Positions 33,800-44,125 of a stretch of DNA of 64,000 nucleotides are shown here, piece after piece. A model generated the notes under the pieces. That model was not told the origin of the DNA, ran no database searches, and saw only the letters and a list, made by a program, of their open reading frames with translations. This stretch comes from Hoplostethus atlanticus (Eukaryota > Chordata > Actinopteri > Trachichthyiformes > Trachichthyidae), in NCBI GenBank assembly GCA_034670405.1, contig JAXDDX010000011.1, positions 7,749,001 to 7,813,000 of the forward strand, given 5' to 3'. Each line of letters begins with the position of its first letter. Position 1 is the first letter of the stretch. A program made the position numbers and the translations under genes.

Positions 33800-34407
33800 C
33801 TGACAGAGAAGAGGAAAGACAAAAAGAAAAGAGGCACATTTGACTCACTGAATGTGTTACCCACACCATGTTAAATAGTCTTAAACCTGGGACACAACAA
33901 GCACAGGTTGCTGTCCCATGTCCCGGTCCCATGGCACATTTGTGATAATGATGTCTAGCTGGTTCTGAACACAAGAGGAGGATTGTGGGAGTTGGGAGGG
34001 GCGCGTGCCTCACCAAACAAAAAACAACTCTGAACCTTTACCTCTAAAAGTAGTTAATTTGGAGGTATCTGAGAAATGTGTTCAGTGTATGAACAATATC
34101 AACTTAATCCTTCATGACTGAAACACATGGAGAGTAGAAAGGACAGGAGTCTCCTGCGTGTGTGTGTGTGAGAGAGAGAGAGTGTGCGTGTGTTTGCACT
34201 GCTGCCCTCTAGTGCTGTAAATCAGACTGACCAGCTGTGAGAGCTCTGACTGTCTCCTTTGCATTCCTAGAGCCACAGTGGACACACACACACTTGTTCG
34301 GTTTTGGTTCACCGTCTGTCTTCTTGCCTGCCTGCCTCGCCGTGCGTGTCTGACCATGTGTGATAACAACCTTGAGCTTGATGATCCTCAGTGTCTTGGC
34401 CCTGCAG

Positions 34408-34592
34408 TGTTCAGTCATGGCCCAAGAATCTGCAGGTTTTCATCCCAACAAAACACTAGAGCAACTGAGCTCACTGATTAACACACCTTAGACCAAAACG
34501 GAGGAATTCATCAGTGAAACGAGCCGCTGTGGCGTTTCATTGGGATGAAAACCTGCAGACTCTTGGCACTCCGTGGACCATGACTGATCACC
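34408..34592. mobile_element. Palindromic MITE, second copy of the 12958 family
   Basis: AGTCATGGCCCAAGAATCTG with CAGGTTTTCATCCCAACAAA on the left is inverted on the right as TTGGGATGAAAACCTGCAGA with CCGTGGACCATGACTG. The interior ACTGATTAACACACC and CATCAGTGAAAC match the copy at 12958-13160. Confidence 0.72.
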
Positions 34593-35370
34593 ACTGGCAG
34601 AACCCTCTCAAATCAGGCCTCCTCACCCAGACAGGCACAGTTCATTCAGAGTAGTACCAATTCGCTTCATTCACATGGTGGCCATATTTGATTTGCGTCA
34701 TGCTCGGGGAGGGAAAACCTACCTGGAAGGCATCAAAACAGATGGCAACATTATATTGGAGAAGGTCCAATTCAAAGGAACGTCCATGATACTGATCCAT
34801 AACATCAGATCCATAACGTTAGCAGTCAGCTAATTCATGTTGTTAATGTTATATTTATCTCCAAATCAATTAAGCACTAAGGATATGAGGTATGCTGTTA
34901 GCTTGTTACTAATATTAAAGACAAAGGCTGTTAATAGTCGTGGACAACATGGCTGTAGACCTTCCTCTAATCCAGTTGCCTTTGATTTACATCTCAATCT
35001 GATATCCAAGGATAATTTGGTGTACAGTTAAGTTTACATTTTATTAGCATTTCCATCGCCGTCTTCGAGGGTAGGGTTTCCCACCTCGGGTATAACGTAA
35101 ATCAAATATTGATTCATGATGTGAATGGGAACGCAGCGCAGAGAAAATAGGTAGGATCCGTGACAAAAGCAGATGACATTGAGGGATCAAATTAAATCTG
35201 CTGGGGTTAGGAGATGTGAAACTCCCACAAGCCCCAGCAGCAGATCTGTGAGTGTTTGACAAAGTCATTAAAAAGCGCTCAGCCTGGACTTTCTCAGGAT
35301 GGGGGGGATTGGAGGTTGGAGCTCAGGTTGACATTTGGACCAAAGCTAGGCAGGAACCATTAGGGCTGCT
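34593..35370. other. Inferred scara5 intron 1, nothing recognised
   Basis: No exon or element seen. Confidence 0.45.
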
Positions 35371-35376
35371 AGGAGA

Positions 35377-35403
35377 CCCCCCCCCCCCCCCCCCCCCCCC
35401 CCC
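35377..35403. repeat. Poly(C) run of about 27 bases
   Basis: An uninterrupted C homopolymer followed by GTGTGTGTG. On the minus strand it is poly(G), which is the transcribed RNA sense for scara5 intron 1. Confidence 0.95.
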
Positions 35404-35525
35404 GTGTGTGTGAATGAGGTGAGTTATCTCCTTATTACAATAGGGAGCCCTGGGGGTCATGTGATATAACTGTAATCCATCACACACTCGGCTGATCTGT
35501 CACTCAGTGCCAACAGAGGAACGTG

Positions 35526-36254
35526 AGAAAGCAAAGTAGCCGACAGCCGACTAAATCAGAACTACAAAGGCAAGTTATATTAAGTTGAATGCCAACTAGT
35601 AGTGTGTACCAGCTTTTAAACGTGAGTTTTCAAAGCAACACGAGACAACGAACAGAGATCCAAAGAGGCCATAGTGGCTGACAGTCCGACCAAAAATGAC
35701 CACAGAATTAAACAGACAAAGTCAAAGTAACCTGGTCTGGTGAGTCGTCTTGCACTCTTGCTCCTACATCCAGACAGGTTTATGTTTGGAGAAAACCAAA
35801 GGATGCCTTCAACCCACCCAGTTGCCAACTGTTAAACATGCTGGTGGATCTGTACTGGTATGGCAGCCATCTACTGGGAGTCATTAGGTATCATGATTGA
35901 ATGGTCCTATAACAGCCAAGGAATATGAGGCTATGTTAGAGGACCAGGAGCACCCTAGGGTGCAAACACTGTTCCCACCATTCCCATATTCCAGCATGAC
36001 AATGCTCCCATACACACTGCTAAACAAATTCAAGAGTAGTTTCATGAACACCAGGATAGGAAGCTCCTTCCATGGCCTCCTGATTCACCAGATCTAAACA
36101 TCATTGAACCTTTATGGACATTTAAGTAGATTTTCTCCTCCTTCATCCCTCAAAGAACTGAAAGCTGGCACATACTATTAGTTGGCATTCAACTTAATAT
36201 AACTTGCCTTTGTAGTTCTGATTTAGTTGGCTGTTGGCTACTTTGCTTTCTTTG
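35526..36254. mobile_element. Tc1/mariner-like element with ~90-bp inverted ends, decayed
   Basis: GAAAGCAAAGTAGCC and CAAGTTATATTAAGTTGAAT on the left reappear inverted on the right (ATTCAACTTAATATAACTTG...GGCTACTTTGCTTTC), about 90% alike over roughly 90 bp. Between them the plus strand keeps Tc1-type transposase words: TGGTCTGGTGAGTC (W-S/T-DE region), CAGCATGACAATGCTCC (the ...HDNAP motif), and CCTCCTGATTCACCAGATCT with AACATCATTGAACC (PDSPDLNIIEP). Many frame breaks make it inactive. The total length of about 730 bp implies deletion of the DNA-binding half. Confidence 0.75.
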
Positions 36255-36354
36255 AAAAAATGGTACCGGTTGGGATACAGTCTTAAAAAAATTGTGGTTT
36301 GTGGTCTAATGCATATCCACTTTTTAGGGGACAGAGACAGTTTAGTGAACTGCG

Positions 36355-36355
<1 letters not shown>

Positions 36356-36411
<56 letters not shown>
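36356..36411. repeat. (GA)n microsatellite
   Basis: GA run of about 27 units. It follows TGCGGGGAG and precedes a GC-rich stretch. Confidence 0.95.
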
Positions 36412-36413
<2 letters not shown>

Positions 36414-36617
36414 CAATTGTCTGGTAATGCGTCGTCGCGCCACGAGATTTCCCCCCAGCTGAGCGAGCTCTTCTCTGCGCTGTCCGCGAAGTCAATGGGA
36501 CCAAGCCCAGCGCGTGTGGTCTCTTGCTGCCTTCAAGTGCTGTGGGAAATGCAGGAATTACAGTTACGACCTGGATTGGAAAACTGGATGTGTTCCAAAT
36601 TTGTGGAGACGTGTCAT

Positions 36618-36677
36618 TGAGGCGGCGCAGAGCACGGACGCCATGTAATAAATTGATTAAAAAAAAAAAAAAAAAAA
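36618..36677 (+). mobile_element. Very short retro-insertion with poly(A) tail
   Basis: TGAGGCGGCGCAGAGCACGG...ATGTAATAAATTGATT ends in about 20 A residues. ACGTGTCAT stands immediately before it (36609-36617) and again after the tail (36679-36687). An AATAAA signal just before the tail and the 9-bp direct repeats indicate a severely 5'-truncated LINE-mobilised transcript of unknown source. Confidence 0.5.
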
Positions 36678-37169
36678 TACGTGTCATGCGCATTCGCCCC
36701 TCTTCATTCAGTCACCACAGCACAAAATGGCACTATACTGATAAAACGCCACCAAAAACAACTACTTTTATTAAAGGGCCCGTTTTATTATTACTTCTGA
36801 CTGAAAGCACGTGAATGCACCGATAAATTGTACTGTGACTTTGAAACATGGACTAGGAGTTTACGAGGCTTACTTGAATGCAACATCTTTCTCTCTCTCT
36901 CTATAGGTAGGCATCCAATGCTCGCTCATCCATGTGGGGCATTAACCTATTTCTCGGTTAATTAAAGGAGGAAATTCTTCATCCATGAGCGCCGAAACAT
37001 AAAGCAGCAGTTTTCCACGGGTGAAGTCCATTTAAAGTGCATTTCCTGTCCCTTTGTAGGTTCCAGGTCCGTGTTACACCATATAACATACCAGTGTGTC
37101 AGTTGTTAAACTGTTGCCTCTTCGCCTGATTGCAATACATTTTAACAGATGTCAGCCAAGTTACCACAA

Positions 37170-37214
37170 TAAAACACACACACACACACACACGCACACA
37201 CACACACACACACA
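37170..37214. repeat. (CA)n microsatellite
   Basis: CA run of about 20 units ending in CATATATATA. Confidence 0.93.
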
Positions 37215-37777
37215 TATATATAGCTTGGTCAAACAACACATAAAGTAAGGTGGTATTCCATAGCTATATATTGTTGTCAAAACCTATTAAAACACTTGCA
37301 AAATGCAAAATCCCTGCATTTAATATCTAAAAACTACCAAACCTGCTTATACAAAAAGACTAAATTCCTGGGGACAAAATTGAGCAATAATTGATGACTA
37401 ACTAATTTATTATTATTTGGTCAATGTGATAAATGATTAGACCTAGGTCACCAAACTATCAGCATAGAGGGAACATTGGTCCTGAATGCTCCACTGATGT
37501 GATTTTTTTATTTTTTGGTTGTGGATTCCAAATACATTTCTAGCAATTTCCTTCATCTTTGCTTCCTATAATGATACAAACTACAAGAACAAAATTTGAC
37601 TAATTAATACGCCACCTTGCCATCACCCAATTGACAGCCCGTGCTCCCAAAGATTGCAGATATAGGTAGCTTTACAACACAGCCAAAACACCTCTATTTA
37701 CCTCATTAGGCTACGTTAATAAACTGGAAACAACAAAACATAGATGTAACAAGTAGCAAAGGCTCCTTGTCTCTCAC
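37215..37777. other. Inferred scara5 intron 1 start, nothing else recognised
   Basis: AT-rich sequence downstream of the proposed first exon. No element recognised. Confidence 0.4.
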
Positions 37778-37988
37778 CTTGTCAGCTGTCAACTGGAAAT
37801 AGTAGTCACAGGTCCAGGTTTCTCATAATTTTCTCTCCAACGGTTGCGTCTTCGCTCCAACCTCTGGCGACCAAATCTAACTCTAACTTCAAGTCGGTCA
37901 GCTGTCAAAGTCAAAGTTGCAACGAAACCGCGTGAAACAGGTCCGCGGAGTAATATCTGACTCACTGCCGCGGAGTTAAAGACAGTCA
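37778..37988 (-). other. scara5: Proposed scara5 5'UTR exon 1 (non-coding)
   Basis: On the minus strand a GC-richer stretch ends in CAGCTGACAAG|GTGAGAG, a good donor site, about 4 kb upstream of the start-codon exon, whose acceptor lies only six bases before its ATG and therefore needs an upstream exon. The proposed exon has no long frame of its own. The 5' end is estimated from the TATA-like box. This is inference: another transcript on the same strand could own the exon. Confidence 0.4.
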
Positions 37989-38013
37989 GTCCTGCACTGG
38001 AGATGTTTGGACT

Positions 38014-38021
38014 GTTATACC
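38014..38021 (-). promoter_or_regulatory. TATA-like box of the proposed scara5 promoter
   Basis: The minus strand reads GGTATAAC about 30 bases before the proposed start near 37985-37990. A TGAGTCAG (AP-1-like) motif lies just downstream at about 37955-37962. Weak alone; supported only by position. Confidence 0.3.
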
Positions 38022-38734
38022 CACGCCACCATGTGACCGTCACAACTCTGACAGCCCCAGTTGAAAGTTTCTCAGTCTGGTGTCTTGTTATGTTAGCGCT
38101 GATGATGAGAGCGACGAACCAACTTTTCCTCAGCCGCTGTCTCGGTACACTTCCGCCCTCTGCTGACTATACGGAGTCAGTACATTACATATATAAAGGC
38201 GGGTAATGGCAGAGAAAGCGGCTGTCCAGTTTCAAAGTTTCATAAATGTTGAGGTAGAAAACAAATAAATCTAGGGGTAACGAGTTTTATTTGGATTAAA
38301 CTAAAACTAATAATTTGTTTGAGGGGAAGGGGAGAATCAAGTTACAAGCCAAGTGTATAAGTATTAATGCTGCCTTCAAGTATTCCTAGTAAGCTCCTAC
38401 TTTCGAGGTAGAAAGTCGTAAATATGATTTGTCAGGTTTTCAAGTGCAACAAAACGAACCCTGCAACAAAATTAAAAAGTGTTGTAAACATCACTTTTAC
38501 CATCTGCTGCTGATATGGTTTCTATGCTCCCTGCCCCCCACGTCGCATTTCGACAACTTCGGGTGTCCCCGCTTCTGTATTTCCACTTTTACAGTAGTCT
38601 TTGCTGGATCGCTCATATTCATAGTTTTGATTTTCCGACAGCAACCGAAGGCATCGTAAGCAGCTGTGTAGCGGGAGTGCGGAACCAGGGGCAGGGCTAC
38701 ACAGGTAAAGAGAAGGGTCACCATTCATTTTATT

Positions 38735-38751
38735 AAGAACAAACCGGACCG
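38735..38751 (+). repeat. 17-bp target site duplication, 5' copy
   Basis: AAGAACAAACCGGACCG here and at 47763-47779 flank the L1 element exactly. Confidence 0.93.
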
Positions 38752-38982
38752 GGAGGTCACGTGGTACGCCCGCCCGAGATGGTCGCATAGGAGAAGAGGG
38801 GCTTAGACAATTCGTAAAAACTCTCAGAAAAACATATGGTATGATCATCTAATTTTAGTTTGTCTTGTGCATAAAGCCTATGTGACTGAAAATGTCTCAA
38901 AAAAAGTCATTATTTTATTCGTAACCCGTCTCAAAATCCGCGAACGAAAAACACACAAGATACGTCTGAACCAGCGGCCAAG

Positions 38983-39730
38983 ATGGCGACACAAGCTGAG
39001 GAAATCCCCCCTCAAGCTAATGTGGCTACGGAGCTGCAGGGCATCCGGGCCATTCTTGAAAATCTGGCTAAGGACATGATGGGAGTGAAAAACAGAGTGG
39101 AATCTCTAAATGAAACTGTTAATAAACTTGGGGGCAGAATTACTGAGGCCGAATCAAGAATTTCCAGGCTAGAGGATGACGACGCGAAGAAGAGCCCGGT
39201 GCTGGAAGAAGTGGTGAAGCAAAACCAGCAAATGCGGGAAAGGCTATCGGCATTGGAGGGTTACTCCCGGCGCCAGAATATTCGCATATCTGGTGTTAGG
39301 GAGGGAACGGAGGGTCAACATTTTGATGCCTTTCTCAAAACACTGTTAAACGAGGGCCTGGAAATAAACGCGGACGACTGGTACGAAGCTGACAGGATTC
39401 ATCGCGTGGGCCCAGCTCCGAGTGACAACTCTAGACCAAGACACATCATCGTTCGGTTCCTGCGAGATAAGGCTAAATCTGCTGTGTTGGCAGCAGGGAG
39501 AAAGAAAAAGGAGGTGATTTGGAGAAACGCCTGAGGCGGATGCTGCAGAAACACAAGATTGACTATGCTTTGCGATACCCGGCCACAATGACCTTAACAT
39601 TGAACAAGCGGCGATACGAGTTCTCCAACCCGGGAGAAGTGAAAAACTTTCTCGGCCGCTTGGAAGCGGATGTGTCAAGCTGGGCAGGAAGTCAGACACA
39701 GGAACGGCATAGAGCATCCGGTCAATTTCC
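38983..39730 (+). pseudogene. L1 ORF1 (RNA-binding protein) with a frame change
   Basis: The first frame starts MATQAEEIPPQANVATELQG and continues with a heptad-rich coiled coil (about residues 20-90: VKNRVESLNETVNKLGGRIT, ESRISRLED). An RRM-like domain follows (about 95-183) with the conserved YSRRQNIRISGVREG and HIIVRFLRDKAKSAVL. A second frame, overlapping from 39519, supplies the C-terminal domain: MLQKHKIDYALRYPATMTLT and then YEFSNPGEVKNFLGRL. This is the trimeric L1 ORF1p that coats the element RNA. One frameshift at about 39520-39535 separates the RRM from the C-terminal domain. Confidence 0.85.
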
Positions 39731-39734
39731 AAAA

Positions 39735-40203
39735 TATAACAAATTTCAAAATAAAAACACCCTGATTGATGGTATTTCTGAGTTGTGTCTAAACTTTTAT
39801 CGTCTGTGTCTAAACAGAGAGCGAGAGAGACGAGCAGGCACACGCACACAAGCAGAGAGAGAGAGAGGGAAAGGGAGAGGTAAAAAGGGAGAGATGGGGA
39901 GAGAAAGCAAGAGATAGAGAGAGACAAATACACTGAGGAGCAGGCACACAAGCAGGCACACAAGCAGAAAGAGAGAGATGTATATGTATAGATATGCATG
40001 TGCATTTTAATAGACACCATACTACTCAAGTATACATAATGCTTAATAATTTTTCATTCATTGCTGTTCTTACTTGTGTCGCCCTGTTACTTGTGGCATG
40101 TACTTTCATATTGTTGTAAATGTTGTTCTCTGTTCATATACGTTTGCTTTGGCAATATAAGCACTGTTCACTTTTCATGTCACTAAAGCTTCAAATTGAA
40201 ATT

Positions 40204-40240
<37 letters not shown>

Positions 40241-40259
40241 GAGAGAAAGAAAGAAAGAA
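39735..40259 (+). mobile_element. Probable LINE/SINE tail plus GA-rich tract between ORF1 and ORF2
   Basis: After ORF1 the sequence changes to GAGCGAGAGAGACGAGC and long purine tracts (39818-39985). It then gives TTTGCTTTGGCAATATAAGC and CACTAAAGCTTCAAATTG followed by (GA)n (40204-40259). TTTGGCAATATAAGC...TAAAGCTT-(CAAATTGAAATT) is the 3' end of a common fish retroposon, so a truncated copy probably inserted here. It would explain why the inter-ORF region is over 1.3 kb. No target duplication was found. Confidence 0.4.
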
Positions 40260-41943
40260 AACCCCTACATTGAGAAAATGCCGTTCGGTGCCGGTGTGAA
40301 CAACCAAACTCCTTCTTGCTCATTCGGCGCCGATCGCGGCGCTTCCTTTTCTTTCCGCGTCCAGTGTGTCCCCGGCGGGGTTGCGAGTGATTGAAATTGG
40401 CTGATGGAACTTTAACTAAATTACTGCAATGACTGACTGTTTGGTTTGGAGAGCACCGGCAGAAGCATCGACCAGGACGTAAGCACGAGCCTATGGGACT
40501 GTATTTGTTGAATTGAAATACCAGCTATAAACTACAGCCGATGGACTTGTTATTTTTTCAATTTGTTGTGCTAGTTTACACAACAGGCTGGTAAAACGTG
40601 TATTCTTTACTTTAACATGACGTTTAAGTTCATACTTATTGGTGGACTATCTTTTAGTTTTCTATTATTTCTCACGTTTTACACCGGTATGTGCATATTA
40701 GTCTGTGTAAGGAGGAGAGAATATAAATCCGACACACAAAAAAAGATATTAATCGGTGCTCTCTACATTGTTAAGTCGAATGTCATTGCTTTGTTTTGTT
40801 TTCAGGATTGCATCAGCCATAATATAGGAACTCAGGGAAACTAATCATTTATCAGCATGTAGGCAAAACAGTTTGTGATCAGTAAATTAGGTTTAATCAA
40901 GAGAGACTGAGCTGGTTAGGTCAAATCCTTAAAAATAAGTAATCAACAAAATATCTACCCAAGGGATGGGAGGGGATTGGCGAGCCATATGGGAGCCATT
41001 AACGGGACCAACAAGTTCTACGGACTCACGGATGTTAAACTATGGTGTTAGCTGGCATATAGGCCAGCTTATTTTCGTTTTTTTCTCTGTTAGTTTTGGG
41101 TGTTGTGTTTATATGTGTCAGATGTCTAGCCCTATTAGCCTACAGGTGAATATACTACAGACAGCAGTAGCTACAACACAATTCTATTCTTCTTCAGATG
41201 AATGCATTCAGGGGATAAGCGTATACAGACTAAAAGGCAACTTTGTTTTGGACACTGGATCTCTAGTAACTAGGTATGGGTTTACTTAAACTAGTATCTT
41301 GGAACATAGCGGGGTGTAAGCATGTTATTAAAAGGAAGAAAATCCTCACATATTTGAAACAAAAAAAGGCTGATATAGCCCATATTCAAGAAACTCATTT
41401 GAATGAGGAGGAATCTGCTAAATTGAAAAGAGACTTGGTGGGACAGGTTTACTATAGTTCATATTCCTCTAGAAAAAGAGGGGTGATTATCCTCGTTAAG
41501 AAAAACCTAGATTTTCAGGTGCTGAATCACTTCTCACATAAAGAGGGTAGGTGGGTTGTTCTAGATGCTATAATGGAAGGTCAAAGAGTGACAGTGGCTA
41601 ATATATATATGGGCCAAATTCAGTATCCCCGGATTTTTTCCACGAAGTCTGTAATGTAATCAGAAATGTAGGGAACAACAATATCATTCTAGGGGGAGAC
41701 TTTAACCAGGTAAGAGACTTGTATTTGGATAAATCCTCTCAACCAAATCAAACCAACTCCACATCAATTGCTGCAATAGAGATGATGTTGGAGGAACTGG
41801 GATTAATTGATATATGGAGGTTATTACTCCCACAAGAAAGAGACTATACCTTTTTCTCTCATCCGCATGCCACATATTCAAGGATTGATTATTTTCTAAT
41901 CTCTCGGGCTCTGGTAAATCAGAGTGCCACAATTGGCAACATA

Positions 41944-42589
41944 AACTGCACAAAGAAATTAAGGGAACACTTAATCATCACAGTATAACACCAAGTCAAT
42001 TAAACTTCTGGGATATCGATCTGTCCAGTTAGGAAGCGTAAACAGTTGTGAATCAATTTCTAACCCAATTTCTAACCCTAAGAGCGTGGAGGAGATACCG
42101 GGAGACGGGCCATTACACGAGGAGAGCTGGACAGGGCCGTAGAAGGGCAACAACCCAGCGGCAGGACCGGTATCTGCTCCTTTGTGCGAGGAGGAACAGG
42201 AGGAGCACTGCCAGAGCCCTACAAAATGACCTCCAGCGGGCTACTCGTGTGCATGTTTCTGACCAAACTGTCAGAAACAGACTCCATGAGGGTGGCATGA
42301 GGGCCCGACGTCCTGTAGTGGGACCTGTGCACACAGCCCAACACCGTGCAGCTCGATTGGCATTTGCCAGAGAACACCAGAATTGGCAGGTTCGCCATTG
42401 GCGCCCCGTTCTCTTCACAGATGAGAGCAGGTTCACACTGAGCACATGTGACAGACGTGAAAGAGTCTGGAGACGCCGTGGCGAACGTTATGCTGCCTGC
42501 AACATCATCCAGCATGACCGGTTTGGCGGTGGGTCAGTGATGGTCTGGGGAGGCATATCCTTGTGTTCCCTTAATTTCTTTGAGCAGTA
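41944..42589 (+). mobile_element. Tc1/mariner deletion derivative inserted in L1 ORF2
   Basis: CAAAGAAATTAAGGGAACAC near the left end and its reverse complement near the right end form ~27-bp inverted repeats. TA stands at 41942-41943 and 42590-42591, the expected duplicated target. Deleting the element plus one TA restores ORF2 reading ATIGNI-VLTDH, in frame. At 646 bp it is about half the size of a complete member. Confidence 0.93.
42048..42562 (+). pseudogene. Tc1/mariner transposase fragment
   Basis: The frame encodes [56 protein letters not shown], then [15 protein letters not shown] and [11 protein letters not shown]. These are the second helix-turn-helix and the first part of the DD34E-type catalytic domain, with the first catalytic aspartate in FTDESRF. 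Sequence after VWGGIS is deleted, removing the second aspartate and the SPDLNPIEH glutamate, and the N-terminal helix-turn-helix is also lost. It cannot catalyse transposition, though the ends could still be used by a complete transposase. Confidence 0.92.
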
Positions 42590-44125
42590 TAGTTCTGACT
42601 GATCATGCACCAGTTGATTTTGTGATATCCCCCAAAGAAAATGAGAAGCAGTCGTTGAGATGGCGCTTTAATAATTTCATGTTAAATAAGGATGAATCTT
42701 GCATGTTTATTAGGACGGTGATGGGCGAATTCTGGGAATTTAATGAGGGCTCAATCTCAGACTCTGGTGTGATATGGGATGCATTTAAAGCGTATGTGAG
42801 GGGACGTCTTATACAACATAGTGCCCTAGCTAAAAGAGCAGAAAATGAAATGATGTTGAAACTAGATCAAGACATAAAGAAACTTGAAAAACAATACATG
42901 CAGCATTCAGACCCAGAAATATGGAATAACTTGAATAAACTGAAATGTGATTTGAATAATATTTTACAAAGGAAAGCCGAATTTGCATTGTTTTGTACTA
43001 AGCAAAAACATTATGAGCAGGGTGAGAGAGCGGGCAAGTTGCTGGCACATAGAGTAAAGCAGTTACAAACTCAAAACATTATTCCCTCAGTATTTAATAA
43101 AGACAATAAATTGATCACAAATAAAAAAGGTATTAATGAGATGTTTAAGATCTTCTACCAAGAGCTATACACGTCTCAAGGGACATGGGAAGAATCTAAA
43201 TTGGAGAGTTTTTTTTCATCAATTAAAATGCCGACCCTATAACTGAAGCACAGAAAGACACCTTAGAAGGAGACATCTCTCTTGGATAAATTCATCAAGC
43301 AGTTATGAATCTTAGCTTAGGAAAAGCCCCAGGAAATGATGGGTTCACTTCAGACTTTTATAGGAAGTTTGTTATCGAATTAGCCCCAAGACTACAAACT
43401 GTATATCAAGATGCCTTACAGAAAGGTAGGCTTCCTGAAAGCATGAGATCAGCTGTTATCATGTTACTTCATAAAAAAGGAAAGGACCCACAGTATTGTA
43501 GTAATTACCGCCCAATTTCACTAATTAATGTAGATGAAAAATTACTGGCTAAAATTCTAGCAACAAGACTAGAAGATATGATTCCATTTTTGATACATCC
43601 AGACCAAGTAGGATTTGTAAAGGGTCGAAGTTCAGCTGATAACTTGCGTAGACTGTTGCACCTAATGTGGAAAACAAGGAATAATGCAGACCCTGTAGTT
43701 GCCTTCTCTCTGGACGCAGAGAAGGCTTTTGATAAGGTGGAGTTCTCCTTTTTGTTTTATACCCTAGAGAAATTTGGTTTTGGCCCATCATTTATGCAAT
43801 GGGTAAAGCTAATGTATACAACATTTTGTTGGTTTCTAGTAACCCTGAAACAGCAGCTTCGGAGATTTGTTCAATAATAGACTCCTTTTCTGAGATATCG
43901 GGTTATACAATCAATTGGACAAAATCAGAAGCCATGCCGCTATCTAAATTATGCCCCCCAGCCATCAGAGACAAATGGCTGTTTAGATGGATGCCATCTG
44001 GCCTGACATATCTGGGGATAAAACTAACACCGGGTTTGAATAAGATCATGGATTCTAATATATCTCCCATTATTCAAAATATTCAATCTATGTTACAGAA
44101 TTGGGCTAAAATGAATATATCTTTT

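Noticed and set aside
38429-38848. Overlapping frames of 70-108 residues upstream of L1
   Set aside because: Frames on both strands overlap, no motif was recognised, and part resembles a dispersed fish repeat (GCTGCCTTCAAGT).
42113-42515. Minus-strand frames of 98-110 residues over the Tc1 element
   Set aside because: They are shadows of the plus-strand transposase frame, which has clear family motifs.
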